Shown here: positions 31,234 through 40,740 of the stretch, piece after piece
Layout: each line of letters starts with the position of its first letter
Numbering within the stretch: the stretch's first letter is position 1
Source of the DNA: an uncultured Oscillospiraceae bacterium
GTDB lineage: Bacteria > Bacillota > Clostridia > Oscillospirales > Oscillospiraceae
Length of the DNA: 61,501 nucleotides
NCBI GenBank assembly: GCA_947168655.1
Contig: CAMVMU010000005.1
Coordinates: 1 to 61,501, forward strand
Direction: 5' to 3'
Translations under genes and position numbers: made by a program
Notes under the pieces: generated by a model
What the model saw: the letters and a program-made list of their open reading frames with translations, nothing else
What the model was told of the DNA's origin: nothing
Databases searched by the model: none

Positions 31234-32325
31234 ATGGACAACAGGGTTCGGGTTCTGCATGTCATCTCGGGAATAGGCAGCGGCGGAGCGGAAATGTTCC
31301 TGATGAATATGTACCGGAACATGGACCATGAGAAAATCGTCTTCGATTTTCTGCTGCAGAGCGATCAGAACCTGTATAGAGAAGAACTGGAATCCTACGG
31401 GAGCAGGGAGTACCGGATCCCACCGTATTACAGACACCCCGTCAAGAATCGTGCCGCGCTGAAAAAGGTACTGGAAAACGGGTATTCCATTATTCATGTC
31501 CATGGAAATGCGCTGCTGTATATCACGCCAATCCTCTATGCCGAAAAGGCCGGAATCCCCTGCCGGATCATGCACAGTCACAGCACATCCATGTATTTCA
31601 AGTGGGCGCTTCCGTATCACAACTTCAACAAAAAACGTATCTCAAAACATGCAACACATCGCTTTGCCTGCTCGGATGAGGCGGGGGCATGGATGTTTGG
31701 CTCCGACTATACAGTGATCCGGAACGCAGTGGATTTGGATCGTTTTTCCTTCCGAAGCGACCTGCGCACCAAATACCGCCGGGAACTGGGAATCCCGGAT
31801 GGGGGGCTGGCGATCGGACAAATCGGAAGGATCGACCGGGTAAAAAATCAGAGCTTTACGCTGGATGTTTTCAAGGAGGTTGTATCCCGTCGGAATGATT
31901 GCCGTCTGATCTTTGTCGGAGAGGGAATAGCCGAAGAGACGGTGCGCAATAAGGCGAGGAGTCTTGGCATAGAGGACCGCGTGCAGTTTCTCGGCGTCAG
32001 GACAGACGTCAGCAGCTTGATCAATGCCTTTGATATCCTGATGCTTCCGTCGCTCTTTGAAGGGCTTCCGGTGGTTATGATCGAAGCGCAGGCAAACGGG
32101 CTGGCGGTGGTCTGCTCCACCGCGGTTCCGGAGGTATGCGCTTTTGCCCCAAACATCAACCGGCTTTCTTTGGAGCTCGGCACGGCTGCGTGGGCAGATG
32201 CGATCCTTGCCGCAGACATTCATAGAACCGATTGCCGCAAGGAACTGACCCAAGCCGGATTCGATATCCGGGTGGAAGCGAGAAAACTGCAGAACTTCTA
32301 CTTGAGCGCCGCAAGGGAGAGTTAG
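31234..32325 (+). CDS. Glycosyltransferase family 4 (EpsF-like)
   Basis: A 363-residue GT-B enzyme. HVISGIGSGGAEMFLMNMYR at the N-terminus is the family hallmark, followed by IMHSHSTSMYFKWALPY. The donor half has IGQIGRIDRVKNQSF and the E-x7-E motif SLFEGLPVVMIEAQANGLAV. The 121-bp gap before it holds no gene and no clear promoter. It starts behind AGAAAGGGAAGCTGAAA. It stops 3 bp before the next GT2 gene. Confidence 0.88.
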   Translation: MDNRVRVLHVISGIGSGGAEMFLMNMYRNMDHEKIVFDFLLQSDQNLYREELESYGSREYRIPPYYRHPVKNRAALKKVLENGYSIIHVHGNALLYITPILYAEKAGIPCRIMHSHSTSMYFKWALPYHNFNKKRISKHATHRFACSDEAGAWMFGSDYTVIRNAVDLDRFSFRSDLRTKYRRELGIPDGGLAIGQIGRIDRVKNQSFTLDVFKEVVSRRNDCRLIFVGEGIAEETVRNKARSLGIEDRVQFLGVRTDVSSLINAFDILMLPSLFEGLPVVMIEAQANGLAVVCSTAVPEVCAFAPNINRLSLELGTAAWADAILAADIHRTDCRKELTQAGFDIRVEARKLQNFYLSAARES

Positions 32326-32328
32326 ACG

Positions 32329-33318
32329 ATGTTGTTTTCTGTCATTATTCCTGTTTACAATGCGGAAAAAACGCTGCGTCGGTGTCTCGACAGCCTCGTT
32401 TCGCAGGCTGAGGGCCGCGCAGAACTGATCCTCGTGAACGACGGATCCACCGACGCCAGCGATGAGATCTGCCGCGAATACCGCGACAGATATAGCGGCA
32501 TCCGGTATCTGGTCCAGGAGAACAGCGGGGTGTCCGCCGCGCGGAACGCGGGCATTGAGCTTGCCCGAGGGACGTTCATTACCTTTGTGGACAGCGATGA
32601 TTACGTCAAAGACGATTATTTTGACGTCCTGCAGACCAGACCGGAGCTGGAGTTTCTGGCATTTTCCGCCGCTGAGGAGCGCGATGGAATCCAATCGGGA
32701 GCGAAAATCGGGATCCGTTATGACACGACGGCTGAAAATGAACCGGAATACGAGGACTTCGTAAAAGCATTTCTCCAAACGCGGAACGGTTCGCCCTGGA
32801 ACAAGAGATTCTGCCGTGCAATCCTCCGGGAAAAAGACATTTCTTTCCCGTTGGATCTGTCCGTCGGTGAAGATTTTGTGTTCTGTCTGCAGTACCTCAT
32901 GGCGGTGCGCAGTGTCGGGGCCATCGAGGACTGTCTTTATGTTGTGGATGAATCAAACGGTGAGTCTCTCTCCAGACGATATGATCCCAATTCCAGCGCA
33001 CAGGCGCTGCTGATTTATCGATACTCCTTTGATGCGGTTCTGCAATCAACACTTGATTCTGCGCAGAAGGATTCACTTTTGCAAATCCTTGACTACAATT
33101 ATTACCGCACCGGCTTTGCCTGTGTAAAGGGGCTGCTCCGGGCTGATTTAACGCGTGCCCAGCGGCTGCACAGAACCAGGGAGATCCTCTCTGCCTTTGC
33201 CTCGGATGACAGGCGGATCCCGCCCAGGAATCTCATACACAGGCTGAGCAAATTTGTGGTGGAGAAAAAGCTTGCACATGTTGCTTATGCCATCGCCCGG
33301 ATCCATGACCGCCTTTGA
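32329..33318 (+). CDS. Glycosyltransferase family 2
   Basis: A 329-residue GT-A enzyme. FSVIIPVYNAEKTLRRCLDS, the donor-binding Asp in LVNDGSTDASDEI and the DxD-like VDSDDYVKDDY are all present, with ENSGVSAARNAGIELA between them. The C-terminal third is variable and includes a Tyr-rich helix. It is tightly packed behind the preceding GT4. The sugar is unknown. Confidence 0.9.
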   Translation: MLFSVIIPVYNAEKTLRRCLDSLVSQAEGRAELILVNDGSTDASDEICREYRDRYSGIRYLVQENSGVSAARNAGIELARGTFITFVDSDDYVKDDYFDVLQTRPELEFLAFSAAEERDGIQSGAKIGIRYDTTAENEPEYEDFVKAFLQTRNGSPWNKRFCRAILREKDISFPLDLSVGEDFVFCLQYLMAVRSVGAIEDCLYVVDESNGESLSRRYDPNSSAQALLIYRYSFDAVLQSTLDSAQKDSLLQILDYNYYRTGFACVKGLLRADLTRAQRLHRTREILSAFASDDRRIPPRNLIHRLSKFVVEKKLAHVAYAIARIHDRL

Positions 33319-33383
33319 AGCCTGCTTATGAATCGAGCCGTTTCTGACGCACATCCGGACAAATAATAGATCAAGAGGGACAT

Positions 33384-34499
33384 ATGAGGGCAATTCGTGT
33401 TTTGATCGTTGCCGGCACAATGGACGTCGGCGGGATCGAAAACCAGCTGATGCACCTGCTCCGTCAGGCGGACAGAACAAAATTTCAAATTGATTTTACC
33501 ACAACGGCGGATCATCCGTTCTACCAGGACGAGATCGAGACGCTGGGCGGACGTTGTATTCACATTCCCACTACGGGAGGAAAGCACTTCTTTCGTTATT
33601 GCAAGGCTCTCTACCGGGTGATCAAAGAGGGCCAGTACGACGTTGTCCACTCCCACGAGCTGTTCCACAGCGGCATGGTGCTGCTTACCGCCCGAATTGC
33701 CGGCGTAAAGCACCGGTTTGTGCACGCCCACAGCTGCAATCAGGAAAAGGGCAATCTGATCCGCCGCGTTTATCATGCAGTGATGCGAAGGCTGATCCTC
33801 TGGAACGCCACCGAGTTTCTTGCCTGTTCCTCCCTTGCGGCAGGGTTTTTATTTGGCGACAGCGTGATCCACAAAAGCAATTACCATCTGATCGTTAATT
33901 CCGTGGAGACAGCACGATTTCTGCCGGAAGAAGACAGGGAAAACAGCGTTGAAAAGACGATCCCGGAGATCCTCCAGGTGGGCCGTTTTTCCGATGAAAA
34001 GAATTTCCTGTTCTCGGTGCAGATCGCGGAGGCCTGCAAACGGCGTGGGCACCGGTTCCGTTTCATTTTTGTGGGAAACAATGGGGAGGACTATGAATCC
34101 TCGGTGAGAGAGCTTATTCGGGAGAAACGGCTGGAGGATACGGTCTGCCTTCTGGGCGTCCGCAAAGACGTGGACAAGCTTATGAAACGGGCGGATGCCT
34201 TTCTGCTCCCCTCTAAATTCGAGGGGATGCCCCTCACGCTGATCGAGGCGCAGGCTTCGGGGCTGCCGTGCATTGCGGCCGATACCTTTTCCCATGAGGT
34301 GGATTTCGGCATCGGCACCGTAGAATGGCTGCGCCTGGATGCCGGCGCGGAAGCCTGGGCGGACGCGCTGGAGCGGGCGGTGTTCAAAGGCCGTTCAGAA
34401 CGCGGAACGGTGGTCAAGGCCATTGAAACCGGCGGGTTTGATTCCGGGGAATTTGCCAAAAGGACCTGCAGCCTGTACGAAAAGAGCGTGAATGGATGA
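33384..34499 (+). CDS. Glycosyltransferase family 4
   Basis: A 371-residue GT-B enzyme with an N-terminal VAGTMDVGGIENQLMHLLR signature, VHAHSCNQEKGNLIRRVYHA in the acceptor half, and VGRFSDEKNFLFSVQ then SKFEGMPLTLIEAQASGLPC in the donor half. It is a relative of the EpsF-like gene at 31234. Its stop overlaps the next start (ATGA). It begins behind AAGAGGGACAT. Confidence 0.88.
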   Translation: MRAIRVLIVAGTMDVGGIENQLMHLLRQADRTKFQIDFTTTADHPFYQDEIETLGGRCIHIPTTGGKHFFRYCKALYRVIKEGQYDVVHSHELFHSGMVLLTARIAGVKHRFVHAHSCNQEKGNLIRRVYHAVMRRLILWNATEFLACSSLAAGFLFGDSVIHKSNYHLIVNSVETARFLPEEDRENSVEKTIPEILQVGRFSDEKNFLFSVQIAEACKRRGHRFRFIFVGNNGEDYESSVRELIREKRLEDTVCLLGVRKDVDKLMKRADAFLLPSKFEGMPLTLIEAQASGLPCIAADTFSHEVDFGIGTVEWLRLDAGAEAWADALERAVFKGRSERGTVVKAIETGGFDSGEFAKRTCSLYEKSVNG

Positions 34500-35608
34500 T
34501 CAAGATTCTTTTTTTCATTGAAAAACTGACCGGCGGCGGCGCCGAGAAGGTGCTGTGCGACCTTGTCAACCACATGGATCAGACGCGGTTTGAGATTACC
34601 GTGCAGACAGTCTGGCCTTGTGAACCCTCCCAATACCTTGCTCCGGGAATCCGCTACAAGTCTATGTATTCATCCGAGAGCAAAGTCAACCGTTTTCGCT
34701 ATCGCGCCGAGGCGCAGACCGGTTTGGCGTATCCGTTGCACGTCAAGGATGATTACGATATAGAGTGCGCCTATCTGGAGATGGGATCCACCAAGATCAT
34801 GGCGGCTTCGACAAATAAGAAGGCGAAGAAGCTGGCGTGGGTCCACTGCGACCTGCTGAAGGCGGTGGCTGATCCGCAGGCGTTTGCGCACAAGACCGCG
34901 GCGTGGTATGCGAAGTTCGACCGGATCGTCTGCGTATCCAAGGGGGTCAAGGAGAGCTTTGACGCACTGTTTGGCGGGCGGTTTCCGTCGGTCGTTCTCC
35001 ACAACGTCATCGATGATGAATTGATTATGAGAAAAGCCGGCTGTGAGCCTACGGATTTTCAGACCGGTGAGGAGCCGGTGGTGATGGCAGTCGGGAGACT
35101 ATCGGTCCCCAAAAACTATTACCGGCTGTTAAAGGCGCACAAGCAGATCCTTCAGGCGGGCGTGCCCCATCAGCTGTGGATCATCGGCGAAGGTCCTGAA
35201 CGCGCCGGACTGGAACGCTTTATCGAGGAACACGGTCTCCGGAGGACGGCGCATCTGCCAGGCTTCCGGGATAACCCGTACGCTTATATGAGCCGGGCCG
35301 ATATCATTGCCTGCTCATCATCCTATGAGGGATTCAGCACAGCCACCACGGAAGCCATTATTTTGGGGAAACCGATCGTCACGACCGATTGCTTCGGTAT
35401 GAGAGAGATCCTGGGAGACTCCGAATATGGGCTGATCACAGAGAATGATGACGACGCCTTCTGCGCCGGACTGAAAAAAATGCTGGCGGATACGAGGCTG
35501 CGGAAAAAATATGGGGAACAGGCAGCTGTGCGCAGAAAGGATTTCTCGGCTTCTGCGCTGGTAAAAACAACGGAAGATTATTTTGACAGGATAGTTTTTG
35601 AGAAATAG
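34496..35608 (+). CDS. Glycosyltransferase family 4
   Basis: A 370-residue GT-B enzyme. FFIEKLTGGGAEKVLCDLVN is the N-terminal glycine-rich signature. VMAVGRLSVPKNYYRLL and ACSSSYEGFSTATTEAIILG form the donor site; the second holds the E-x7-E motif. It overlaps the preceding GT4 gene by four bases, so the two are translationally coupled and probably add neighbouring sugars. Confidence 0.88.
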   Translation: MIKILFFIEKLTGGGAEKVLCDLVNHMDQTRFEITVQTVWPCEPSQYLAPGIRYKSMYSSESKVNRFRYRAEAQTGLAYPLHVKDDYDIECAYLEMGSTKIMAASTNKKAKKLAWVHCDLLKAVADPQAFAHKTAAWYAKFDRIVCVSKGVKESFDALFGGRFPSVVLHNVIDDELIMRKAGCEPTDFQTGEEPVVMAVGRLSVPKNYYRLLKAHKQILQAGVPHQLWIIGEGPERAGLERFIEEHGLRRTAHLPGFRDNPYAYMSRADIIACSSSYEGFSTATTEAIILGKPIVTTDCFGMREILGDSEYGLITENDDDAFCAGLKKMLADTRLRKKYGEQAAVRRKDFSASALVKTTEDYFDRIVFEK

Positions 35609-35619
35609 AGGATGAAACG

Positions 35620-36744
35620 TTGAGTATCTATCATTGGCTTGTGGTGCTGATCCTTGCGCTGGCGGTTGTTCTGCGCGGAGCACGAAAAGGGAATACGGCG
35701 TACATTCTTCTTGTCTTTGTCCTGCTGTTTTGCATCCAGGGCCTGCGCGACAGCCAGACGATCGGCAACGACTCCAGAACGTCCTATCGCTACGATTTTA
35801 ACGCCATGGCGGACAGGGAATGGAGTGACCTGGGCGACATTCGTGACTGGGCGCATTTTTCAGGCGAAGATGAATCGTATGCCGGACAGAATCGAAATTT
35901 TGCGACCCGATGGTTGATGAAGCTGGTCTATGATCTGACAAACGGCGATTACCAGTGGTTTATAGCCATTGTAGCCGCTATTATCCTGTCCTCGGAGGCA
36001 CTGATCATTCATAAGTATTCGCCCTCACCGATTCAGAGCGTGCTCTATTATCTGGGACTGCTGTTTTTCATTTTCCAGATGTCGGCGACGAAGCAGAGCA
36101 TTGCGATGGCTATCCTGTTTCTCGCCTTTCCATCGATCGTTGACAGAAAGCCGGTCCGTTTTATCCTTCTCGTTGTGGCGGCATCCTTCTTCCACTTCCC
36201 GGCCTTGGTTTTCCTTCCTGCGTATTGGATCGCCAATATGAGAACCGGAAGGCACTATCTGATCCTGCTGGCAGGATTGTTCCTGCTGACATATCTGCTC
36301 CGTGACCGCATTCTGAATTTGATGAATGATGCTTACTATGATTCAGAGGTGGATGCTGTCGGCGACGTACGGTTCCTGGCAAATAAAGTCATTGTCATGC
36401 TGATCATCATTGTTGCCGCACTTTTGATCAGACCACCGGATCCTGACGACCGGGTTTACTGTGCCTTGCTGCATCTGATGGGTATGGCCGCTGTCATTCA
36501 GACGTTTTCAAGCTACAGCAATATTTTTGAGAGACTGGCAGACTACTATTTCCAGTTTGCGGTCATCTTTATTCCCATGGTTTTTGAAAGGATCAAGCCG
36601 CGACGGCGCTATTTGTCTGAACAGACATCGAGTCTGGTATACAATTACGCGCCATATATATTCTGCGCTTTTGCCGTTTGGAGGTTTCTTGATACCATTC
36701 TAAACGATGAGCATTTTACCCCGTTCCGATTTTTCTTTCAGTAA
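35620..36744 (+). CDS. EpsG-like polysaccharide polymerase
   Basis: A 374-residue integral membrane protein with about ten hydrophobic helices. The EpsG-type signature is the loop after the first two helices: GLRDSQTIGNDSRTSYRYD. YYLGLLFFIFQMSATKQSIA follows further on; the latter resembles the M(S/T)xxRQxxA motif of EpsG, with Lys in place of Arg. EpsG acts as a Wzy-like polymerase of lipid-linked repeat units outside the membrane. The start appears to be TTG at 35620, behind GAGGATGAAACG; no ATG or GTG suits. It is visibly more AT-rich than the neighbours, as polymerase genes often are. Confidence 0.8.
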   Translation: MSIYHWLVVLILALAVVLRGARKGNTAYILLVFVLLFCIQGLRDSQTIGNDSRTSYRYDFNAMADREWSDLGDIRDWAHFSGEDESYAGQNRNFATRWLMKLVYDLTNGDYQWFIAIVAAIILSSEALIIHKYSPSPIQSVLYYLGLLFFIFQMSATKQSIAMAILFLAFPSIVDRKPVRFILLVVAASFFHFPALVFLPAYWIANMRTGRHYLILLAGLFLLTYLLRDRILNLMNDAYYDSEVDAVGDVRFLANKVIVMLIIIVAALLIRPPDPDDRVYCALLHLMGMAAVIQTFSSYSNIFERLADYYFQFAVIFIPMVFERIKPRRRYLSEQTSSLVYNYAPYIFCAFAVWRFLDTILNDEHFTPFRFFFQ

Positions 36745-36781
36745 GATCGTGTCCGATGCAGCATGAGAAAGGTGATCTGCC

Positions 36782-37807
36782 TTGAAAATTTCTGTGATAA
36801 TACCCGTCTATAACTGTGCAAAACACCTGGAAACCATAATCGGCAGCTTATATCGATCCGGAATGCGGGATTTTGAAACCGTCCTGGTAAACGACGGTTC
36901 AACAGATGATACGGATATCGTACTGGACAGGCTTTCCGGCCAATACGCTGAGCTTCGAGTCATAAAACAGGAGAACCGGGGCGTTTCAGCGGCCAGAAAC
37001 AGGGGCCTCCGTGAGGCGAAAGGCGACTATGTCTTTTTTGTGGATGCGGATGATTCACTGGAACCCGGAAGCCTGGCGGACGTGAATGTGATTTTGGAGA
37101 ATGAGCATCCGGATATGCTGCTGTTCGGCATGTGCTTTGACTACTACCACAACGGCAATCTGTACAGAAGTGACCCGGTGGTGTATCCGAGGGCCGGAGT
37201 GATGAGCACATCAGAGTGGGCTGCAGAACTGGAGCCCCTTTTCCGAACCAACATGCTGTCTCCGGTTTGGAACAAACTGATCCTGCGTGATGTGATCATC
37301 TCCAACAACATTTCCTTCCGCGAGGATATGATTGAGATGGAGGATTATCTGTTCTCAGTGCGCTGCCTGGCTTGCTGTCACCGCATCCACCTGATGGACA
37401 GGGCGGTCTATCGCTACCGTCAGGCGGAGGATGAGCGGGGGACGTTTAATCGACTCTGGCGAATTGATAGCCTTTCTCGTTACATGATACCCTTTTATGA
37501 GGCGGCAGAGTGGTTTGATTCCCGGCACGGTGCGCCGGATAAAGTGCGACGCATTGCAGATGAGATATACGCCATGCTCTTCCGCGAGCAGCTGCGATAC
37601 GCTTCTCCGAAGCAGATCCGCATCGCCGCAGAGGACATGCTGTCCGGAACGCGTTCTGAGACAATCGCGCACGCCGATCCGGAACTGTATGAGATGCTCC
37701 GGAGAAGACAGTATACAGGCGTGTGGCTTGGCCGCGCGATAAGCCGCACCCGCCACTGGGCGGCGGTGCAGGTGAAATACAGAAGGAGTTTGAGGAAGAC
37801 AAGATGA
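36782..37807 (+). CDS. Glycosyltransferase family 2
   Basis: A 341-residue GT-A enzyme with ISVIIPVYNCAKHLETIIGS, VNDGSTDDTDIVLD, ENRGVSAARNRGLREA and FVDADDSLEPG in canonical order. A TTG start at 36782 is used, because no ATG lies before the first conserved strand. AAAGGTGATCTGCC precedes it. The stop overlaps the next gene by ATGA. Confidence 0.88.
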   Translation: MKISVIIPVYNCAKHLETIIGSLYRSGMRDFETVLVNDGSTDDTDIVLDRLSGQYAELRVIKQENRGVSAARNRGLREAKGDYVFFVDADDSLEPGSLADVNVILENEHPDMLLFGMCFDYYHNGNLYRSDPVVYPRAGVMSTSEWAAELEPLFRTNMLSPVWNKLILRDVIISNNISFREDMIEMEDYLFSVRCLACCHRIHLMDRAVYRYRQAEDERGTFNRLWRIDSLSRYMIPFYEAAEWFDSRHGAPDKVRRIADEIYAMLFREQLRYASPKQIRIAAEDMLSGTRSETIAHADPELYEMLRRRQYTGVWLGRAISRTRHWAAVQVKYRRSLRKTR

Positions 37808-38688
37808 AGCCCGGTGGACTGCTTAGCAAGCTGTTTATGGGACAGTATTTCTTTACCATTGCCCTGCGGGAAAAGCAGCGGCATGGCGTGGCAGACGGGA
37901 AGCCGTTTTGCCCGCAGATGATTATGCCTGCCACAAAGGATGACTGGTCAGCAGACCCTATGCTGGCGGACGATGGAGATCGCACCTGGCTCTTCTATGA
38001 GGCAGTCAAGGGCGAAAAGGGACGGATCGAGGTCGTGGAGGTGCTGGATGGCTGCCGGCTCTCCCAACCGACGGTCATCCTGGAGGATGAATGCCATTAC
38101 TCCTACCCCTTTGTTTTCCGGGCGGAGGGGAACTGGTACATGATCCCGGAATCCTCCGCGGCGGCAGAGGTGCGGCTGTACCGCGCGGCGTCATTTCCCT
38201 ATCGGTGGGAGCTGCAGACGGTGCTGCTTAAAGCACATGCGGTGGATACCACGGTGTTTGCCCGCGACGGGCGGTACTGGCTGCTGACATTCCTGACGGA
38301 GAAGGGGAGCGAGCGTGTGGTCCCGCGGGCCTATACGTTGGCAGATTGGAACACTCCAATTTTGAAGGAGGTCTCATGGCCCGGTTACGATACGCTCCGG
38401 GTGCGCGGTGCCGGCCCGGTGATTCGGGAAGGGGACAAGCTTCTCCGCCCGGCGCAGATCAGCCAGGAGAAGCGATACGGAGACGGTCTGGCGTTTTACC
38501 ACGTCAATCCGGCGGATTCATATCAGGAACAGCTTGCCTTTGAGATTTCGGAGAAGGATATTCAGGCAAAAGGCCGCTTTGTTGACGGTCTGCACACCTA
38601 CAGCGCGTCAAACCGCTATGAGGCAATTGACATACGCTGCCGGGCGGCGGATCCGTTCAAGATGGTGAAGCGCCTGGCACACAAGTGA
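37804..38688 (+). CDS. GINT1-like beta-propeller protein, possible glycan hydrolase or transferase
   Basis: A 294-residue soluble protein with repeated short beta blades: ADDGDRTWLFYEA, EDECHYSYPFVFRAEGNWYM, ARDGRYWLLTF and REGDKLLRPAQ. The layout resembles the five-bladed propeller domain linked to GINT1 and GH43/GH32-like enzymes, which often sits beside glycosyltransferases or formyltransferases in surface-glycan loci. No nucleophile can be assigned with confidence. It is coupled by a 4-bp overlap to the GT2 gene before it and lies 22 bp ahead of the Stealth gene. Confidence 0.6.
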   Translation: MKPGGLLSKLFMGQYFFTIALREKQRHGVADGKPFCPQMIMPATKDDWSADPMLADDGDRTWLFYEAVKGEKGRIEVVEVLDGCRLSQPTVILEDECHYSYPFVFRAEGNWYMIPESSAAAEVRLYRAASFPYRWELQTVLLKAHAVDTTVFARDGRYWLLTFLTEKGSERVVPRAYTLADWNTPILKEVSWPGYDTLRVRGAGPVIREGDKLLRPAQISQEKRYGDGLAFYHVNPADSYQEQLAFEISEKDIQAKGRFVDGLHTYSASNRYEAIDIRCRAADPFKMVKRLAHK

Positions 38689-38710
38689 GACAAGTGGGAC
38701 GGGATGAGCT

Positions 38711-39712
38711 ATGGATATTGATTTTGTGGTATTGTGGGTTGATGGAAATGACCCCGAATGGCTGGCGGAAAAGCGGAAGTACCAGACAAATGTAGTTGAT
38801 GACAGCAATGCGCCCAACCGCTTTCGGGACTGGGGGCTGATGCCCTACTGGTTCCGTGCCATCGAGACATTCACACCCTGGGTACGAAAGGTGCATTTTG
38901 TGACCTGCGGACACGTTCCCGCGTGGTTGAATCTGGAACATCCGAAGCTGAACCATGTGAAGCATTCGGATTACATTCCACAGGAATATCTGCCGACATT
39001 CAGCGCAAATACCATTGAAATGAATATTCATCGTATTCCGGATCTGACCGAACACTTTGTTTTTTTCAATGATGATATGTTCATCACGCGCCCAATGGCC
39101 GAGCAGGACTTCTTCAAAGACGGTTTGCCCTGCAGTTACGGGGCAGAGGTGCCTGCGCAATTCCTGGGGAAACCGGGGATCTGGCAGCATCTGATCGCCA
39201 ATGATATGAGGATCGTAAACAATCATTTCGTGAAACGGGATCAGGTACGACAAAACAGAAAAAAGTATGTGAACCGTGCATATCGCTGGCAGGACAATTT
39301 CCGAACGGAAGCCGTGGAGAAGCTTTTCCCGGAAGCGTTTCTTGGATTTAAAAACCTCCATGCTCCCGCCGCCCGCTGCAGGCAGACGTTTGGAGAGATC
39401 TGGCGCGCAGAGCCGGAACTCCTTCATCAGACAAGCTTGCGCAGGTTCCGCTCCAATGACGATGTGAATCAGTGGCTGGCGATCTGGTGGCAGCTCGCCG
39501 GCGGCAGATTCGCGCCATACGTGGTGGACAACGTGGTGGAGGATGTGACGCAGGAGAGCATCGATGCGCTATGTGACATCATCACAACACAGAGCCATGA
39601 CATGGTCTGTGTCAACGATCCGACGGGAGACCTGGATTTTGTGACGCTGTCGGAGAGGCTGAGAAGGGCTTTTGAAACGATTCTCCCGCACAAGAGCGGG
39701 TTTGAGAAGTAA
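38711..39712 (+). CDS. Stealth-family sugar-phosphotransferase
   Basis: A 333-residue protein with the Stealth conserved regions in order: CR1 IDFVVLWVDGNDPEW at residues 3-17; CR2 RFRDWGLMPYWFRAIETF with FVTCGHVPAWL and FFNDDMFIT; CR3 NLHAPAARCRQTF; and CR4 near RSNDDVNQWL. Stealth enzymes transfer hexose-1-phosphate from a nucleotide sugar onto a glycan, making phosphodiester-linked polymers. Its presence implies that the polymer contains sugar-phosphate linkages. The start is supported by GGGATGAGCT. Confidence 0.92.
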   Translation: MDIDFVVLWVDGNDPEWLAEKRKYQTNVVDDSNAPNRFRDWGLMPYWFRAIETFTPWVRKVHFVTCGHVPAWLNLEHPKLNHVKHSDYIPQEYLPTFSANTIEMNIHRIPDLTEHFVFFNDDMFITRPMAEQDFFKDGLPCSYGAEVPAQFLGKPGIWQHLIANDMRIVNNHFVKRDQVRQNRKKYVNRAYRWQDNFRTEAVEKLFPEAFLGFKNLHAPAARCRQTFGEIWRAEPELLHQTSLRRFRSNDDVNQWLAIWWQLAGGRFAPYVVDNVVEDVTQESIDALCDIITTQSHDMVCVNDPTGDLDFVTLSERLRRAFETILPHKSGFEK

Positions 39713-39724
39713 CGGAGAAGAAGA

Positions 39725-40693
39725 ATGGCAAAGAGACTGGACTATCTGGATAAGGCGAAGGGGTTGCTGATCATCCTGGTGGTGATCGGGCACATCTGGC
39801 AAAGCGGGCCGGTTTTTAATACGATTTACGCCTTTCATATGCCTGCGTTTTTTGTGATCAGCGGCATTCTGCTCAATGAGACCGAATCATATAAAAAGAA
39901 ATTTGGCGCGTTTTTGCTGTCCCGGCTTTTCGCGTTTGGGATACCTTTCATCTGGATCGAGATCCTGGGCTGCCTGACGGACATCGTTCGGCACGGAATC
40001 AACTTGAATGTGAAGGGCTATCTCTACAATACGGTTACCATGCATTTCAATGACCCGAATCTCTGGTTTTTAATGGATTTGTTTCTGATTGAGCTTCTGT
40101 TTTTCTGGGTGATCAGACTTTTGAAGAAAAAGCCGCTCATTTTTGCCGCAGCCGTGGTTCTATTTGCGGTTTCTTTCTTCCTGCCGACGGCTAATCACTA
40201 CATCAGCACGGTCAGTGGCGTTCTATACTATACGCTTTTCTTCGCGTGTGGCTTTTGCGCCGCCGAATGGTTCAAAAAACTCCATGTCCCGGCCTGCGTC
40301 GTTTCGATTGTTGCCGTGCTGGCAGTGGGCCTTTTACTGGGACGGGAGGGGGAGCGTGTGCTTTCACTTACGACCCTCGCTTTCGTGGCCAGTGGACTGT
40401 GCGGCGCATATGCCGTGATCCAGATCGGGAAGATATCCTTCCCCAAACCGATTAACTGTGGCCTCATAAAAGCGGGGATGAACACCATTTTGATTTTTGG
40501 AACACACCATTTTTACTATGCGGTGATCGGTACGCTGCTGGGTGTTTCCGACTATAGAACCACACCTGTCATACCGGGTTTGATCATGCTGTTCGGCGTC
40601 GCGATCCTTGAAATTCCCACGATCTTCGTGATCAACCGCTGGGTGCCATGGCTTGCAGGAAAGCGCAAGAGCAGGACCTTGACGAAACAATGA
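39725..40693 (+). CDS. Membrane acyltransferase (acyltransferase-3 family)
   Basis: A 322-residue protein of about ten membrane helices. YLDKAKGLLIILVVIGHIW carries the catalytic His of the family, and FHMPAFFVISGIL is the second hallmark. It O-acetylates sugars using a cytoplasmic acyl donor. It lies 12 bp after the Stealth gene, so it probably decorates the same polymer. The acyl group could be acetyl or succinyl; this cannot be told from sequence. Confidence 0.9.
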   Translation: MAKRLDYLDKAKGLLIILVVIGHIWQSGPVFNTIYAFHMPAFFVISGILLNETESYKKKFGAFLLSRLFAFGIPFIWIEILGCLTDIVRHGINLNVKGYLYNTVTMHFNDPNLWFLMDLFLIELLFFWVIRLLKKKPLIFAAAVVLFAVSFFLPTANHYISTVSGVLYYTLFFACGFCAAEWFKKLHVPACVVSIVAVLAVGLLLGREGERVLSLTTLAFVASGLCGAYAVIQIGKISFPKPINCGLIKAGMNTILIFGTHHFYYAVIGTLLGVSDYRTTPVIPGLIMLFGVAILEIPTIFVINRWVPWLAGKRKSRTLTKQ

Positions 40694-40740
40694 ACAAACA
40701 TGCAAAAGCTGACGTTCCATGAGTGAATCAGGAGGAGAAA

